A stretch of DNA of 39,354 bases, taken from Hungateiclostridiaceae bacterium UBA1305. GTDB taxonomy: Bacteria > Bacillota > Clostridia > Acetivibrionales > DTU013. The stretch is from the NCBI GenBank assembly GCA_002307275.1, contig DBTX01000040.1:114681-154034 (forward strand), in the 5' to 3' direction. Below are positions 7,884 through 16,427 of the stretch, piece by piece. The notes under the pieces are model-generated. The model did not search any database. It had not been told where the DNA came from and saw nothing but the letters and a program-made list of their open reading frames with translations. The position numbers and the translations under genes are program-made. Numbering within the stretch: position 1 is the first letter of the stretch; each line of letters opens with the position of its first letter.

Positions 7884-10046
7884 TTGAAAAGAAAGATCGC
7901 AATCATTTTATCTTTTGTATTCATTTTAACGCTAGCTATTCCGACAGGCGGATTTGCTGCTAATATGGATAAGGCGCTGGAAAATGCAATAAAAATCGCA
8001 AAGACGAAATTCACAGTTCCGCAAGACTACAAATTCAGTTCCAGTATCAGTACAGAGAATAAAAAGAATATGTTTAATTTGAATTGGAATAGCGCGGATA
8101 CGACAGAACAGGGCAGCATTAATGTCAGGATTGACGAAAACGGTACTATTATCAACTATAATAAGTATTTGCAATCTGACTACATACAAACAAAAAAACT
8201 GCCGAAGTTCAGCATGCAGGAGGCTAAAACCAAAGCAGATGCGTATATCAAAGGGATTGATTCCACTCTTCCCGATAAGATAAAATATGAAGAAAGTACC
8301 CAGAACAATATAATGGATACCAGCTACTACCTAACCTATTACAGGGTAGTTAACGGAGTTCCGTTCTACAATGACAGTGTTACAGTTAATATCAACCGTG
8401 AAACGGGCGCATTGCAGGGTTATTACCGTCAATGGACAGATAACCTGACCTTCCCGGCAGTTACCGGTACCTTATCCGTGAAAAAGGCCCAGGAAGCTTA
8501 CAGTAAAAACCTTGGGCTCAAGCTGATATACAAATATTCAAATACGGATGACGTATTGAAGGCCTTTGCCGTCTATACACCGATCTATGATAACGGGAAT
8601 TATGGAGTAAATGCTTTGACGGGTGAACTGCAGAGGACTTCCAACAATTATTATGCCATGAATGACAGTGCGATGACTACAGCCCAAAGTAAAAATATAC
8701 AGGGCGCAGCAGGAGTCGTACAACTGAATCCTGATGAACTGAAGGCTGTTCAAAACGCATCAAAACTAATGTCTTATGATGAGGCTGAGAAGACCGCGAG
8801 AAGTTCAAAGTTCCTCAACCTTGCGGCAGATAGTAAATTGGAAAGTTATTACCTTAACAACAATTGGCCGTCGAAGGAAGACTATGTATGGTCGCTCCAA
8901 TTTAAAAAACCGGCCGGGGACAAGACAAAGTACGATGATTACACAAGTGTGACAGTCAATGCCAAGACAGGCGAAATTACAAGCTTTTACAGGGGAGTAC
9001 CTGTAGCGGACAGTACAACAGCGAAGCCCAATGGGGATTTAGTAACGGCAAAAGCTGCAGTGGATGCGTTTCTGCAGGAATATTATCCACAGTATAACAG
9101 GCAGGTACAATATGACAAGCTGGCAAGCGAAAGCAATGTCAACGTCAGCACTGATACAACTTACAATTTCATTTATAGCAGGATTGTAAACGGGATCGCT
9201 TTCCCTGATAATGGACTTAATGTGACGTATGACAATGTCAGCGGAACGATTACCGGCTTTAACCTTACATGGTTCAACATTGCCTTCCCGTCGGTTGACA
9301 AGGCAATCGGAATTGCAACTGCAGGTGAGAAGCTTTTCGGAAATGTAAATCTGGTTCTGAATTACAAATCCGAATTTAATAATAATAATATCGAAGCAAT
9401 TAAAATAGTCAACCCTGCTGAGATTTCAAAGGTAGCACTGGTTTATACCTTGGATCCGAACAAGCCGCTGTTTCTGGAGGCGAATACCGGCAGCCTGCTG
9501 AATCAGGATGGGAGCACTTATAAAGAGACTGTCAAGGTGAACTATAGCGATATCAAAGGAAATGCGGCAGAAAAACAGATCATGGTGCTTGCAGATAACG
9601 GTGTTTATCTGGAAGGTGCACAATTTATGCCCAATTCTGCGATAACACAGAAGGATTTCCTTACCCTGCTTTCAAAGACCTTGAGTTATTATGGCCCGGT
9701 GATCTCTGCAAAGAGTACTGGGAAAGATATTGATGAGCTGTATGCATTCCTGCAAAGGGAAGGTATAGTCAAGACTGGTGAAAAAGCGCCGGACAGCGCT
9801 GTGACAAGGGAAGATGCAGTGAAGTTCCTTATAAGGGCGTTAAAATATGACAAGGTTGCAGACATACAGGGAATTTTCAATATCAGTTTCAAGGATAAGG
9901 CAAGTATTAGTCCGGGTCTCTCGGGGTATGTGGCAATAGCTTCAGGTTTTGGGATTGTTGATGCGAAGAGTGCTAAATTTAATCCGAAGGCGAAAATGAC
10001 CAGGGGCGAAAGTGCGATAATGATCTATAATTATTTGCAGTCGTGA
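7884..10046 (+). CDS. Secreted YcdB/YcdC-repeat protein with C-terminal SLH domains
   Basis: A protein of about 720 residues. It has a signal peptide (KRK, hydrophobic core, 'PTGGFAA' cleavage region) and two related beta-rich domains (about residues 30-260 and 275-500). Each of these has 'YYLTYYRVVNGVPFYNDSVT'- or 'NFIYSRIVNGIAFPDNG'-type motifs, resembling the YcdB/YcdC and peptidase-propeptide (PepSY-like) families. The last about 190 residues are SLH repeats ending 'KAKMTRGESAIMIYNYLQ'. It should be displayed at the cell surface, and the duplicated domains suggest an inhibitor or propeptide-like role rather than catalysis. TTG 7884 is chosen because AGGGGTG lies 6 bases upstream; GTG 7875 is inside that site. 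A perfect 7-base hairpin (TGTATTG/CAATACA, 7837-7859) sits in the leader. Confidence 0.85.
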   Translation: MKRKIAIILSFVFILTLAIPTGGFAANMDKALENAIKIAKTKFTVPQDYKFSSSISTENKKNMFNLNWNSADTTEQGSINVRIDENGTIINYNKYLQSDYIQTKKLPKFSMQEAKTKADAYIKGIDSTLPDKIKYEESTQNNIMDTSYYLTYYRVVNGVPFYNDSVTVNINRETGALQGYYRQWTDNLTFPAVTGTLSVKKAQEAYSKNLGLKLIYKYSNTDDVLKAFAVYTPIYDNGNYGVNALTGELQRTSNNYYAMNDSAMTTAQSKNIQGAAGVVQLNPDELKAVQNASKLMSYDEAEKTARSSKFLNLAADSKLESYYLNNNWPSKEDYVWSLQFKKPAGDKTKYDDYTSVTVNAKTGEITSFYRGVPVADSTTAKPNGDLVTAKAAVDAFLQEYYPQYNRQVQYDKLASESNVNVSTDTTYNFIYSRIVNGIAFPDNGLNVTYDNVSGTITGFNLTWFNIAFPSVDKAIGIATAGEKLFGNVNLVLNYKSEFNNNNIEAIKIVNPAEISKVALVYTLDPNKPLFLEANTGSLLNQDGSTYKETVKVNYSDIKGNAAEKQIMVLADNGVYLEGAQFMPNSAITQKDFLTLLSKTLSYYGPVISAKSTGKDIDELYAFLQREGIVKTGEKAPDSAVTREDAVKFLIRALKYDKVADIQGIFNISFKDKASISPGLSGYVAIASGFGIVDAKSAKFNPKAKMTRGESAIMIYNYLQS

Positions 10047-10146
10047 TAATCGCTTATGACCGCCCCAAAGCAACGGAAAGGCACTGCTCAGGCGACGCAG
10101 GATCTGTCGGGGCATTGTTTGAAAAAATACGGTAATGCACTAGTGA

Positions 10147-10193
10147 AAAAAGACATCAAGTGAGGGAAACCACCTTGCTTGATGTCTTTTTTT
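10147..10193 (+). terminator. Terminator after the YcdB/SLH gene
   Basis: AAAAAAGACATCAAG pairs with CTTGATGTCTTTTTTT across a loop that contains a small inner hairpin; it ends in seven T's. The 100 bases between the stop codon and this stem hold a loosely complementary GCCCC/GGGGC pair but nothing I can name. Confidence 0.9.
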
Positions 10194-10242
10194 AAAGAAC
10201 ATTTACATGTGCCTTTTCAAACATTTATAAGGAGGTACGCAG

Positions 10243-10380
10243 GTGGCGGGGCAAACGGGTTGCGAGTGCCGAGGGTATCGGGCTGCAGGTGGCAGGGCAG
10301 ACGGGTCGCGAGTGCCGGGGCAAACGGGTTACGAGCGACAGGGCAAAGCATATCAGGGTATCGCGAACAGTGGCAGGAAT
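10243..10380. repeat. GC-rich imperfect tandem repeat patch
   Basis: At least three copies of a motif close to GTGGCRGGGCARACGGGT followed by YRCGAGTGCCG. They begin near 10243, 10289 and 10312, and the first two are spaced by 46 bases. A related GGGTATCG motif occurs at 10272 and again near 10357. The patch is much richer in G than its surroundings. A perfect AAGGAGGT lies at 10229-10236 and GTG at 10243 opens a 46-codon frame ('MAGQTGCECRGYRAAGG...'). The 46-base spacing is not a multiple of three, and the second copy repeats 'MAGQTGRECRG' in another frame, so a coding role is unlikely. The patch lies between the converging SLH and MutS-like genes. Confidence 0.6.
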
Positions 10381-10423
10381 TAGGGCTGCGCTTGGGCGGT
10401 CGTTGAATATGTCAACTGCCCGC

Positions 10424-12112
10424 CTATGCATCCGAGGTCCAGGTGCCGGTAAGTTCGAAATGTTCGGCGGTCTTGCGGGCGGCTTTTACTGTGAGGTCAG
10501 GGTAGCCCATGATTTCCAGCAGCTTTATGGCGTTGCGCGTTTTGGACTTTCCAGGGTAGAGTTTGTAGTCAAAGACGATGTTGCTGTCATGGAAGCTCTC
10601 CTGGAAGTGATAATTGTCGAAAAGGCTTTCCAATATGGAAACCAACTCGATATCATGCGTGGCTGTCATGCAGATGCAGTTTTTTCCGGCCAGATATCTC
10701 ATGACCTCGGAGGATGCTGCAATCCTTTCAATCGTATTTGTACCTCTGAGCACTTCGTCAATCACGCAAAACAGGGGTATCTGATCATTGAGGCTATCCA
10801 ATATCCTTTTGAGCGATTTTATCTCTGCAATATAGTAACTTTCGCTGCTTTGGAGGTCATCCCTCAGAGCCATCGAGGTGAAAATTAAAAATATGCTTGA
10901 CTTATATTCTTTTGCAAAACAGGTGCTGATGGTTTGCGCGAACACTGCATTAATGGCCACTGTTTTAAGGAATGTCGACTTTCCGGAAGCATTGGAGCCG
11001 GTAACAAGAACAGGCCTGTTTATCTCAGCAGAGTTTGTGATCGGTTCATCAATCAGCGGGTGGTATATTTCTGTAAATGAAATGCCGGGTCTTATACGTG
11101 AATCGGCCTTGTAAAGCTCCGGTACAGTATAAAAGGGAACGCTCTCCCTGAGTGAAGCAACGGATATCAGGCTGTCAAGCAGTCCTACGGTTTCAAAAAG
11201 GACTCTTAATTCGCTCCGGTGCTTAGTAATTTTTTTGTTAATACTTTCAAATGAAATCAATTCAACAAGAAAAAGTATTTTTATATATTCAAAAAACGGA
11301 TCTTGTGTATTGTAGAAGATTTGATAAAAGGATTTGATACTTGTACCCTTCATCATTGAAGCTGTTTTTTTCAGCCTTTCGGAATAATCCTTCATTTCGG
11401 GGATATCGCAGTCTGAAATTTTTTTTGAATAGGATATGAGGTTCACCATATAGCTCATGCTGTCCAGATAACCGGCCAGTTCATTTTTCGTCTTATAATA
11501 TGTAGTCATGTTATAGAAAAAGATGGCGATAAGAATAATGACACCTGTTGGCAGGTCGAATACCATGATGACCGGAGACAACAGCAGGACAGCCAGCTGC
11601 AGCAGGTATTTATTCCGCCGGAAGGGTTTATATTCAGCCGTGCTGAAGAAATAGTTCGATACGCCGGCATATCTTTTTTTACCCAATCCTGCCAACAAGG
11701 ACTGCAAACGGATCCGCTGTTCCGGATTGTTTTGGAAGAACTCCACGAGCCTGTTCCGCTCATTTAGCCGGGCCGGGTCCGTAATGGGCTCTCTGATGAG
11801 AGAGTATAAATATTCCTCACCTACAGTAGACTGTGTGCTGTTCACACGTTTGAAAATATTGTCCAGGTCAAGGTCGTTCCATGTGATATCATCCAAAAAT
11901 GTCTTTTCTGTCTCAGCCTCCCGGAGATTGTCAAAATAACCCTTCAAGGCTTCCATGTCTTCTTCGCGGTATTTTTCGACCGGCATCCTGCCCCAGCGAG
12001 CTTTTATTTCCTGTCCCAGCTTTTTGGCAGTACTCCGCTTTTTAAACATAATATAGGCAACGAACGCTGCAATTGCCAGGATAGCCAGTAAAACATAATT
12101 TAATAATTCCAT
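10424..12112 (-). CDS. Membrane-anchored MutS-like ATPase (MutS domain V)
   Basis: A 562-residue protein. It has one N-terminal membrane segment (about residues 5-23), a cytoplasmic lever/helical part ('DDITWNDLDLDNIFKRVN', 'STVGEEYLYSLIREP'), a second hydrophobic region (about 160-205) and a C-terminal MutS-type ABC ATPase. ATPase motifs are Walker A 'GSNASGKST' (about 373-381), a signature-like 'DLQSSESYYIAEIKSLKRIL', Walker B 'PLFCVIDEVLRGTN' and the H-loop 'CMTATHDIEL'. The mismatch-reading and connector domains of MutS are absent, so classical mismatch repair is unlikely; related proteins are annotated only as MutS family. The ATG at 12112 has GAGGT 8 bases upstream. Its function is unknown to me. 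A membrane-tethered DNA-junction or recombination role is speculation. Confidence 0.85.
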   Translation of the reverse strand: MELLNYVLLAILAIAAFVAYIMFKKRSTAKKLGQEIKARWGRMPVEKYREEDMEALKGYFDNLREAETEKTFLDDITWNDLDLDNIFKRVNSTQSTVGEEYLYSLIREPITDPARLNERNRLVEFFQNNPEQRIRLQSLLAGLGKKRYAGVSNYFFSTAEYKPFRRNKYLLQLAVLLLSPVIMVFDLPTGVIILIAIFFYNMTTYYKTKNELAGYLDSMSYMVNLISYSKKISDCDIPEMKDYSERLKKTASMMKGTSIKSFYQIFYNTQDPFFEYIKILFLVELISFESINKKITKHRSELRVLFETVGLLDSLISVASLRESVPFYTVPELYKADSRIRPGISFTEIYHPLIDEPITNSAEINRPVLVTGSNASGKSTFLKTVAINAVFAQTISTCFAKEYKSSIFLIFTSMALRDDLQSSESYYIAEIKSLKRILDSLNDQIPLFCVIDEVLRGTNTIERIAASSEVMRYLAGKNCICMTATHDIELVSILESLFDNYHFQESFHDSNIVFDYKLYPGKSKTRNAIKLLEIMGYPDLTVKAARKTAEHFELTGTWTSDA

Positions 12113-12234
12113 TGAAATTTACCTCATTCGTCCATGGTAAAATATATTGTAAAAAATAATTATAGCATATTTATAGATACGGGAGGATGAAGTAAGTTCC
12201 TTGATTTTCATTTATATTCCTGAAAATAAATGAT

Positions 12235-12765
12235 TTATATAACTTTTATAGTACCGGCATATGTGTTTTTTTCATGCAGTAAAGTGACCGCTGCATCCCG
12301 GAAACAGCCCAAACCTATTATTATAGCAGGTTGTATCCGGTTCAGATGGATTTCTCTTGCTACTTTTTCAGGATCAAATGATTTAAGTACAAAATAATCT
12401 ACACAATAATATTTCGCGGCATAGCCAATGGAAAGTGACAGCAACTCAAGCTGATGCTGGCTGAATTTGACGAGATTCTCACAGCCGGCAGCATTCTCAT
12501 TGATCTGCTCTTGTTCACAGATAATAAGGGATATTGCACATTTGAGCATCCTGCGGTCATTTAAAGCATTACAGAGTCTTTGCAGCATAACGGGCGATTT
12601 AACGGCGGTGATGTCCCAGCTTTTATTACAGTAGGGGACCAGACTTGCATAGGTGAGGTTTATAATCTTTTCCAGGAGGCCTTCCTCCAAGCCTGCATTT
12701 TCATAAAAAGCCATGGAACTATGCATTTCGTACTTTTGCCGCATTTCCTGCTTCAAGCTTGTCAT
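12235..12765 (-). CDS. Degenerate nitroreductase-fold protein
   Basis: A 176-residue protein. Aligned by eye it follows the nitroreductase layout. A first helix region, 'FYENAGLEEGLLEKIINLTY', sits where RxFxxxPVPxELLxxIL would be. 'ASLVPYCNKSWDITAVKSP' sits where APSxxNxQPWxFxVV would be. 'HQLELLSLSIGYAAKYYCVD' sits where the AxxNLxLAAxxLGLG helix would be, and 'DPEKVAREIHLNRIQPAIII' is followed by 'GLG' at the end. The Arg-Arg-Ser-x-Arg FMN-phosphate motif and the Asn-x-Gln-Pro-Trp motif are missing, so FMN binding is doubtful. The start has GGAAGGAGAG just upstream. It is transcribed towards the MutS-like gene and diverges from the cysteine-rich gene. The assignment rests on pattern alone. 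Confidence 0.55.
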   Translation of the reverse strand: MTSLKQEMRQKYEMHSSMAFYENAGLEEGLLEKIINLTYASLVPYCNKSWDITAVKSPVMLQRLCNALNDRRMLKCAISLIICEQEQINENAAGCENLVKFSQHQLELLSLSIGYAAKYYCVDYFVLKSFDPEKVAREIHLNRIQPAIIIGLGCFRDAAVTLLHEKNTYAGTIKVI

Positions 12766-12917
12766 AGCTCTCCTTCCATTGATGAAAGTATTTCCGTTTA
12801 TTTTTCCCTCAATAAAATCATATATGCATGAAATTTATGTATATCCAAGGCGTTTTAGAGGCGAGCGAGCAGGATTTTTTTAATAAACGGCGAATATTAT
12901 TATGTGAGGTGGGAAAA

Positions 12918-13598
12918 ATGCTGATAGATACTAGTGTCACCATCGCTTATAAATGTACTTCGTGCGGGAGTTTTGAATTCTTAAATATCTCGCTGTTTGC
13001 TTTATTATATAAAAAGGATTGCAGCTTGCCATGCCGCTGCAAAAAGTCATGCGTAAATATTAAACAGGAGTGTGAAGGCAGTTTCTTAATCAGTATTCCA
13101 TGCATTGGATGTGGAAATGATCATACTTATCTTCTTTCCAAGAAGAATATACTAACGGGCGAGCTGATCATATTCAACTGCCCCGAAACCGACCTGCAGA
13201 TATTCTTCATCGGGAGGGATGAAGCGGTTCGCAGGAAAGTAGACAGCCTTGAAGAAGAATTTGACGAAATGATTGATATGTATGGTTATGAAAGCTATTT
13301 CGACAACACACAGGTTATGTTTGATACATTAAACAGGATACATGATATTGCTCTCAGGGGAAACCTCTCCTGCGAGTGCGGGAGTGTTAACATAGAATTG
13401 GTGCTGCTTTCAGGCTGTGTGCTGCTAAGATGCGGCAAATGCGGATGCAGTAAAAGGATACCTGCTTCAAAAAACAAGGATCTGAAGGACATATTGACGA
13501 AGAGTCAGATAACGATTACTGAAGAGTTCTTTGATTATAATCATAAAAACGGCAAAGAAATTTTACCAAGGAAATTAAGTGATAAATTCGGGAAATAG
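12918..13598 (+). CDS. Cysteine-rich protein of unknown function, putative zinc ribbons
   Basis: A protein of about 226 residues if the ATG at 12918 is used (GAGGTGG lies 5 bases upstream). The longer frame from 12828 has no ribosome site. It carries several cysteine pairs: 'CTSCG' (13-17), 'CSLPCRCKKSC' (35-45), 'CIGCGNDH' (62-69), and near the end 'CECG' and 'CGKCGC'. Between them lies an acidic helical stretch, 'DSLEEEFDEMIDMYGYESYF'. The pairs look like two or more zinc-ribbon or rubredoxin-like knuckles flanking the helix. I do not recognise the family. There is no signal peptide, so it is cytoplasmic. The promoter that follows appears to serve rho, not this gene. Confidence 0.7.
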   Translation: MLIDTSVTIAYKCTSCGSFEFLNISLFALLYKKDCSLPCRCKKSCVNIKQECEGSFLISIPCIGCGNDHTYLLSKKNILTGELIIFNCPETDLQIFFIGRDEAVRRKVDSLEEEFDEMIDMYGYESYFDNTQVMFDTLNRIHDIALRGNLSCECGSVNIELVLLSGCVLLRCGKCGCSKRIPASKNKDLKDILTKSQITITEEFFDYNHKNGKEILPRKLSDKFGK

Positions 13599-13659
13599 CC
13601 AGTATGCCAGAATACTTCAAATTAAAGCGCCAGTAAAGCGGTAAGTAGTACACAGGAGA

Positions 13660-13688
13660 TTGACAATCACTGTTTCAGATGCTATAAT
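13660..13688 (+). promoter_or_regulatory. Consensus sigma-A promoter of rho
   Basis: TTGACA at 13660-13665, 17 bases of spacer and TATAAT at 13683-13688: a perfect consensus. The leader to the rho start codon is then about 200 bases. Such a leader could allow autoregulation by Rho, as known in other bacteria, but I saw no hairpin in it that I would defend. Confidence 0.85.
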
Positions 13689-13897
13689 ATTTTCGGTAGT
13701 ATTCGAGAATCATTCTATTTGTTTTAATTTCCTAATTAGAGAGAGTTTCATATGTTTAATGTAGTGACAGGTCTGAAATCTGTTGTATAGCCGACACGTT
13801 CCTGCAAATAAAATCTTGAAGCTTTGTAAAGCATAGATGTCCGAAAGAATTTCTGCTTAGTGCTCAAATATACATATATTTTACAAGGTGGTGGATT

Positions 13898-16300
13898 ATG
13901 GAAGAAATAAATCTATCTGTCAAATCAATTGAGGATTTACGGTACATAGCAAAAATGATGGGAATTAAGAGTGTTTCCAGGATCGACAAGGAAGAATTAA
14001 TTGAAAAAATTCATAAGGTAGGGCAAAAAAACGAGGATAATGCTGTGCATGGAGAGGATAATGGAATGCCCAATAGTAAAATGGAAGAAACTTCTGATAA
14101 GATAAAAAGAGGTAAAAAACCTCAGAAGATAGAAGAAAAATTACAGGCAACGGTTGAACCAACACCGGTGCAGGGTGGCGTCGAAACAAAAAAGAGGGGC
14201 AGAAAAGCCCAGGTACTGCAGGAAGTCAAGTCAGATGGGGCCAATACGATCCCTGAAGCCGGAAACGGAACTGAATTACCGGCATCAGTGGGAGTGAATG
14301 CACCTGCAGAAGTTCCACTGATTAATGAAGTTCATCAGGAAGAAACAGTAATATTGCGAAAATCGAAAAGAGGCAGACCCAGCAAGTCTGCAAAGGAAAT
14401 AGAGGCAGAAGGTAAAAAAACAGCAAGCGTTGAACAGCCTGCAAAGCATCATATAAGTGATGAGGAGCAGAAACCATCCATTCAACCCACCAATGATAGC
14501 GTACAAGTGGAAAAAATAGTTGCAGCCGATGTGTTGCCTGAAAAGACAGCAAGTGCAGAAGAACCTGCAAAAGTGCCTCCTGGAATAATTCCGGAGGTAA
14601 AGGCGGAGTCTGTACAGGAAGCAGGGACACACTCAAGATTGCCGCATATGTATGAGGTGAAGCAGGAGCTCAAGCCTGAAGAAAAAGCAGATCAGGTTCA
14701 AGCCAATCCTGCTGAGAAAGCAGATCAGGTTCAAGCTAATTCCCCTGAGAAAGCAGATCAGGTTCAAGCCAATCCCCCTGAAAAAGCAGATACTCAAACT
14801 GTACAGGATGCTGGTCTACCTCATCACAGGAGACATATTTCCGGTGTCGACAAGGAACAAAACACATACAAACCGAGGTATAGCAAACCTTTCGAGCCAA
14901 GGCAGTACGGTGACCGTCAGAACAATTCCGTCGGAGAGCCGAGGCAACAGGAGAACAGATATCGCCCTTCAGAACCACAGGGACAGACCCAGAACAGATT
15001 TGAAGCGGAGGATGCTGTACGAGTTGAAAGTCCAAGAGTTGAAACTGTAAGGCCTGATGAGTCCATTACAGAGGAGAAGCCTGCATACAGACCAATTGAT
15101 CAGCAGAAACGGGAGAATTGGACTTCGCAGCCGCAGGAAGGCCGCCAGCAATTCCAGCAGAATGGCGGAGAAAAAATTGAAAGTGATGATCCGGTCGAGG
15201 GTGTTCTGGAAGTTCTGCCCGATGGTTATGGATTCCTCAGAAGCGACAATTTCCTGTCCGGCACAAAGGATGTCTATGTATCGCCATCACAAATCAGGCG
15301 GTTTAGTTTAAAAACCGGCGACAAGGTCAAGGGTAAAGGCAGGATCCCGAAGGAAGGCGAAAAGTTTCAGGCACTGCTCTATGTTCAAACAGTCAATGGA
15401 GATACCCCTGATATAGCTTCAAAAAGGATCGCATTTGAAAATCTTGTGCCTATATTTCCCGAGCAGCGCATCACATTGGAGACAACACCAAGAGAGCTTT
15501 CCACAAGGCTGATAGACCTTATAGCCCCGGTCGGAAGAGGACAGAGGGGTATGATCGTTTCTCCTCCGAAAGCCGGTAAAACAATTCTTCTGAAGAAAAT
15601 TGCTAACGCCATAACCACTAATTTCCCGGATATCCACCTTATCGTCTTACTTATAGATGAGCGTCCTGAGGAAGTTACCGATATGCAGCGCTCGATCAAA
15701 GGGGATATTATTTATTCGACCTTCGACAAAGTACCGGAACACCATATCAAAGTGGCTGAGATGGTGCTTGAGAGGGCTCAGAGGCTTGTTGAGCATAAAA
15801 AGGACGTAGTAATACTACTTGATAGCATTACAAGACTTGCGAGGGCGTATAACCTTACGATCCCTCCTACAGGCAGGACATTATCAGGTGGTCTCGATCC
15901 GGGTGCTTTACATGCTCCGAAGAGATTTTTCGGCTCCGCTCGAAACATTGAATTCGGCGGCAGTCTCACAATCATTGCGACAGCGCTGATTGAAACAGGC
16001 AGCCGAATGGATGACGTCATCTTCGAAGAGTTCAAGGGAACAGGCAACATGGAAATACACCTTGACAGGAAGATGTCCGAGAAACGTGTCTTCCCGGCCA
16101 TAGACATCAACAAGTCAGGCACCAGGAGAGAGGATCTTCTGCTCACCCAGAAGGAGATGGACAGCATCTGGGCGATCAGGAAAGCCATGAGCAGTCTCGG
16201 CACCTCCGACGTAACCGAAATGATACTGAGCAAGCTCACGCAGACTAAGACAAACGATGATTTTGTAAACAGCATTAATAAATCATTTATTGATAAATAG
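13898..16300 (+). CDS. rho: Transcription termination factor Rho with a long disordered insert
   Basis: An 800-residue Rho, nearly twice the size of the Escherichia coli protein. Residues 1-43 are the N-terminal helical Rho domain ('SIEDLRYIAKMMGIKSVSRI'). Residues about 44-428 are low complexity, charged and Gln/Pro/Glu-rich, with three RGR-type basic motifs (RGKK 71-74, RGRK 100-103, RGRP 158-161) and a 3.4-fold 11-residue repeat, 'EKADQVQANPP'. From about residue 430 the core is normal. It has the OB-fold RNA-binding domain 'GVLEVLPDGYGFLRS', Walker A 'PPKAGKT' (about 556-562), 'LLIDERPEEVTDM', Walker B 'VVILLDSITRLARAYN', the Q-loop/R-loop region 'PTGRTLSGGLDP' and 'GTGNMEIHLDRKMSEKRVFP'. 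It unwinds RNA and ends untranslated transcripts. The start ATG has AAGGTGG upstream. Confidence 0.97.
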   Translation: MEEINLSVKSIEDLRYIAKMMGIKSVSRIDKEELIEKIHKVGQKNEDNAVHGEDNGMPNSKMEETSDKIKRGKKPQKIEEKLQATVEPTPVQGGVETKKRGRKAQVLQEVKSDGANTIPEAGNGTELPASVGVNAPAEVPLINEVHQEETVILRKSKRGRPSKSAKEIEAEGKKTASVEQPAKHHISDEEQKPSIQPTNDSVQVEKIVAADVLPEKTASAEEPAKVPPGIIPEVKAESVQEAGTHSRLPHMYEVKQELKPEEKADQVQANPAEKADQVQANSPEKADQVQANPPEKADTQTVQDAGLPHHRRHISGVDKEQNTYKPRYSKPFEPRQYGDRQNNSVGEPRQQENRYRPSEPQGQTQNRFEAEDAVRVESPRVETVRPDESITEEKPAYRPIDQQKRENWTSQPQEGRQQFQQNGGEKIESDDPVEGVLEVLPDGYGFLRSDNFLSGTKDVYVSPSQIRRFSLKTGDKVKGKGRIPKEGEKFQALLYVQTVNGDTPDIASKRIAFENLVPIFPEQRITLETTPRELSTRLIDLIAPVGRGQRGMIVSPPKAGKTILLKKIANAITTNFPDIHLIVLLIDERPEEVTDMQRSIKGDIIYSTFDKVPEHHIKVAEMVLERAQRLVEHKKDVVILLDSITRLARAYNLTIPPTGRTLSGGLDPGALHAPKRFFGSARNIEFGGSLTIIATALIETGSRMDDVIFEEFKGTGNMEIHLDRKMSEKRVFPAIDINKSGTRREDLLLTQKEMDSIWAIRKAMSSLGTSDVTEMILSKLTQTKTNDDFVNSINKSFIDK
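14681..14793 (+). repeat. 33-base in-frame tandem repeats inside rho
   Basis: Units 14681-14713, 14714-14746 and 14747-14779 plus a partial fourth to 14793, nearly identical. They encode 'EKADQVQANPP'-type 11-residue repeats in the disordered part of Rho. Confidence 0.9.
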
Positions 16301-16327
16301 CATCGGCCACATATATTGATATTATAG

Positions 16328-16380
16328 GAATGACGCCACTTCTCCCTTGTTTTGCATGAGAAATGACGTCATTCTTTTAT
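16328..16380. terminator. Terminator between rho and the converging nitroreductase gene
   Basis: GAATGACGCCA (16328-16338) pairs with TGACGTCATTC (16364-16374) with one mismatch. An inner TTCTC/GAGAA pair extends the stem, and TTTTAT follows. It probably serves rho; the reverse direction lacks a good T-run. Confidence 0.7.
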
Positions 16381-16427
16381 TCTTCAAATAATTATTCCAA
16401 AGCGGCCATTATATAGGCTATAATTCT

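Noticed and set aside
10047..10140. Possible c-di-GMP or other riboswitch after the YcdB/SLH gene
   Set aside because: Only scattered resemblance to GEMM-type motifs, and it lies downstream of a gene and before a terminator.
10243..10383. 46-codon frame with a perfect ribosome site in the GC-rich patch
   Set aside because: The DNA repeat shifts frame between copies and the peptide has no recognisable features; kept only as a finding.
10289..10888. 199-codon plus-strand frame
   Set aside because: Most of it is the antisense of the MutS-like gene, which has clear ATPase motifs.
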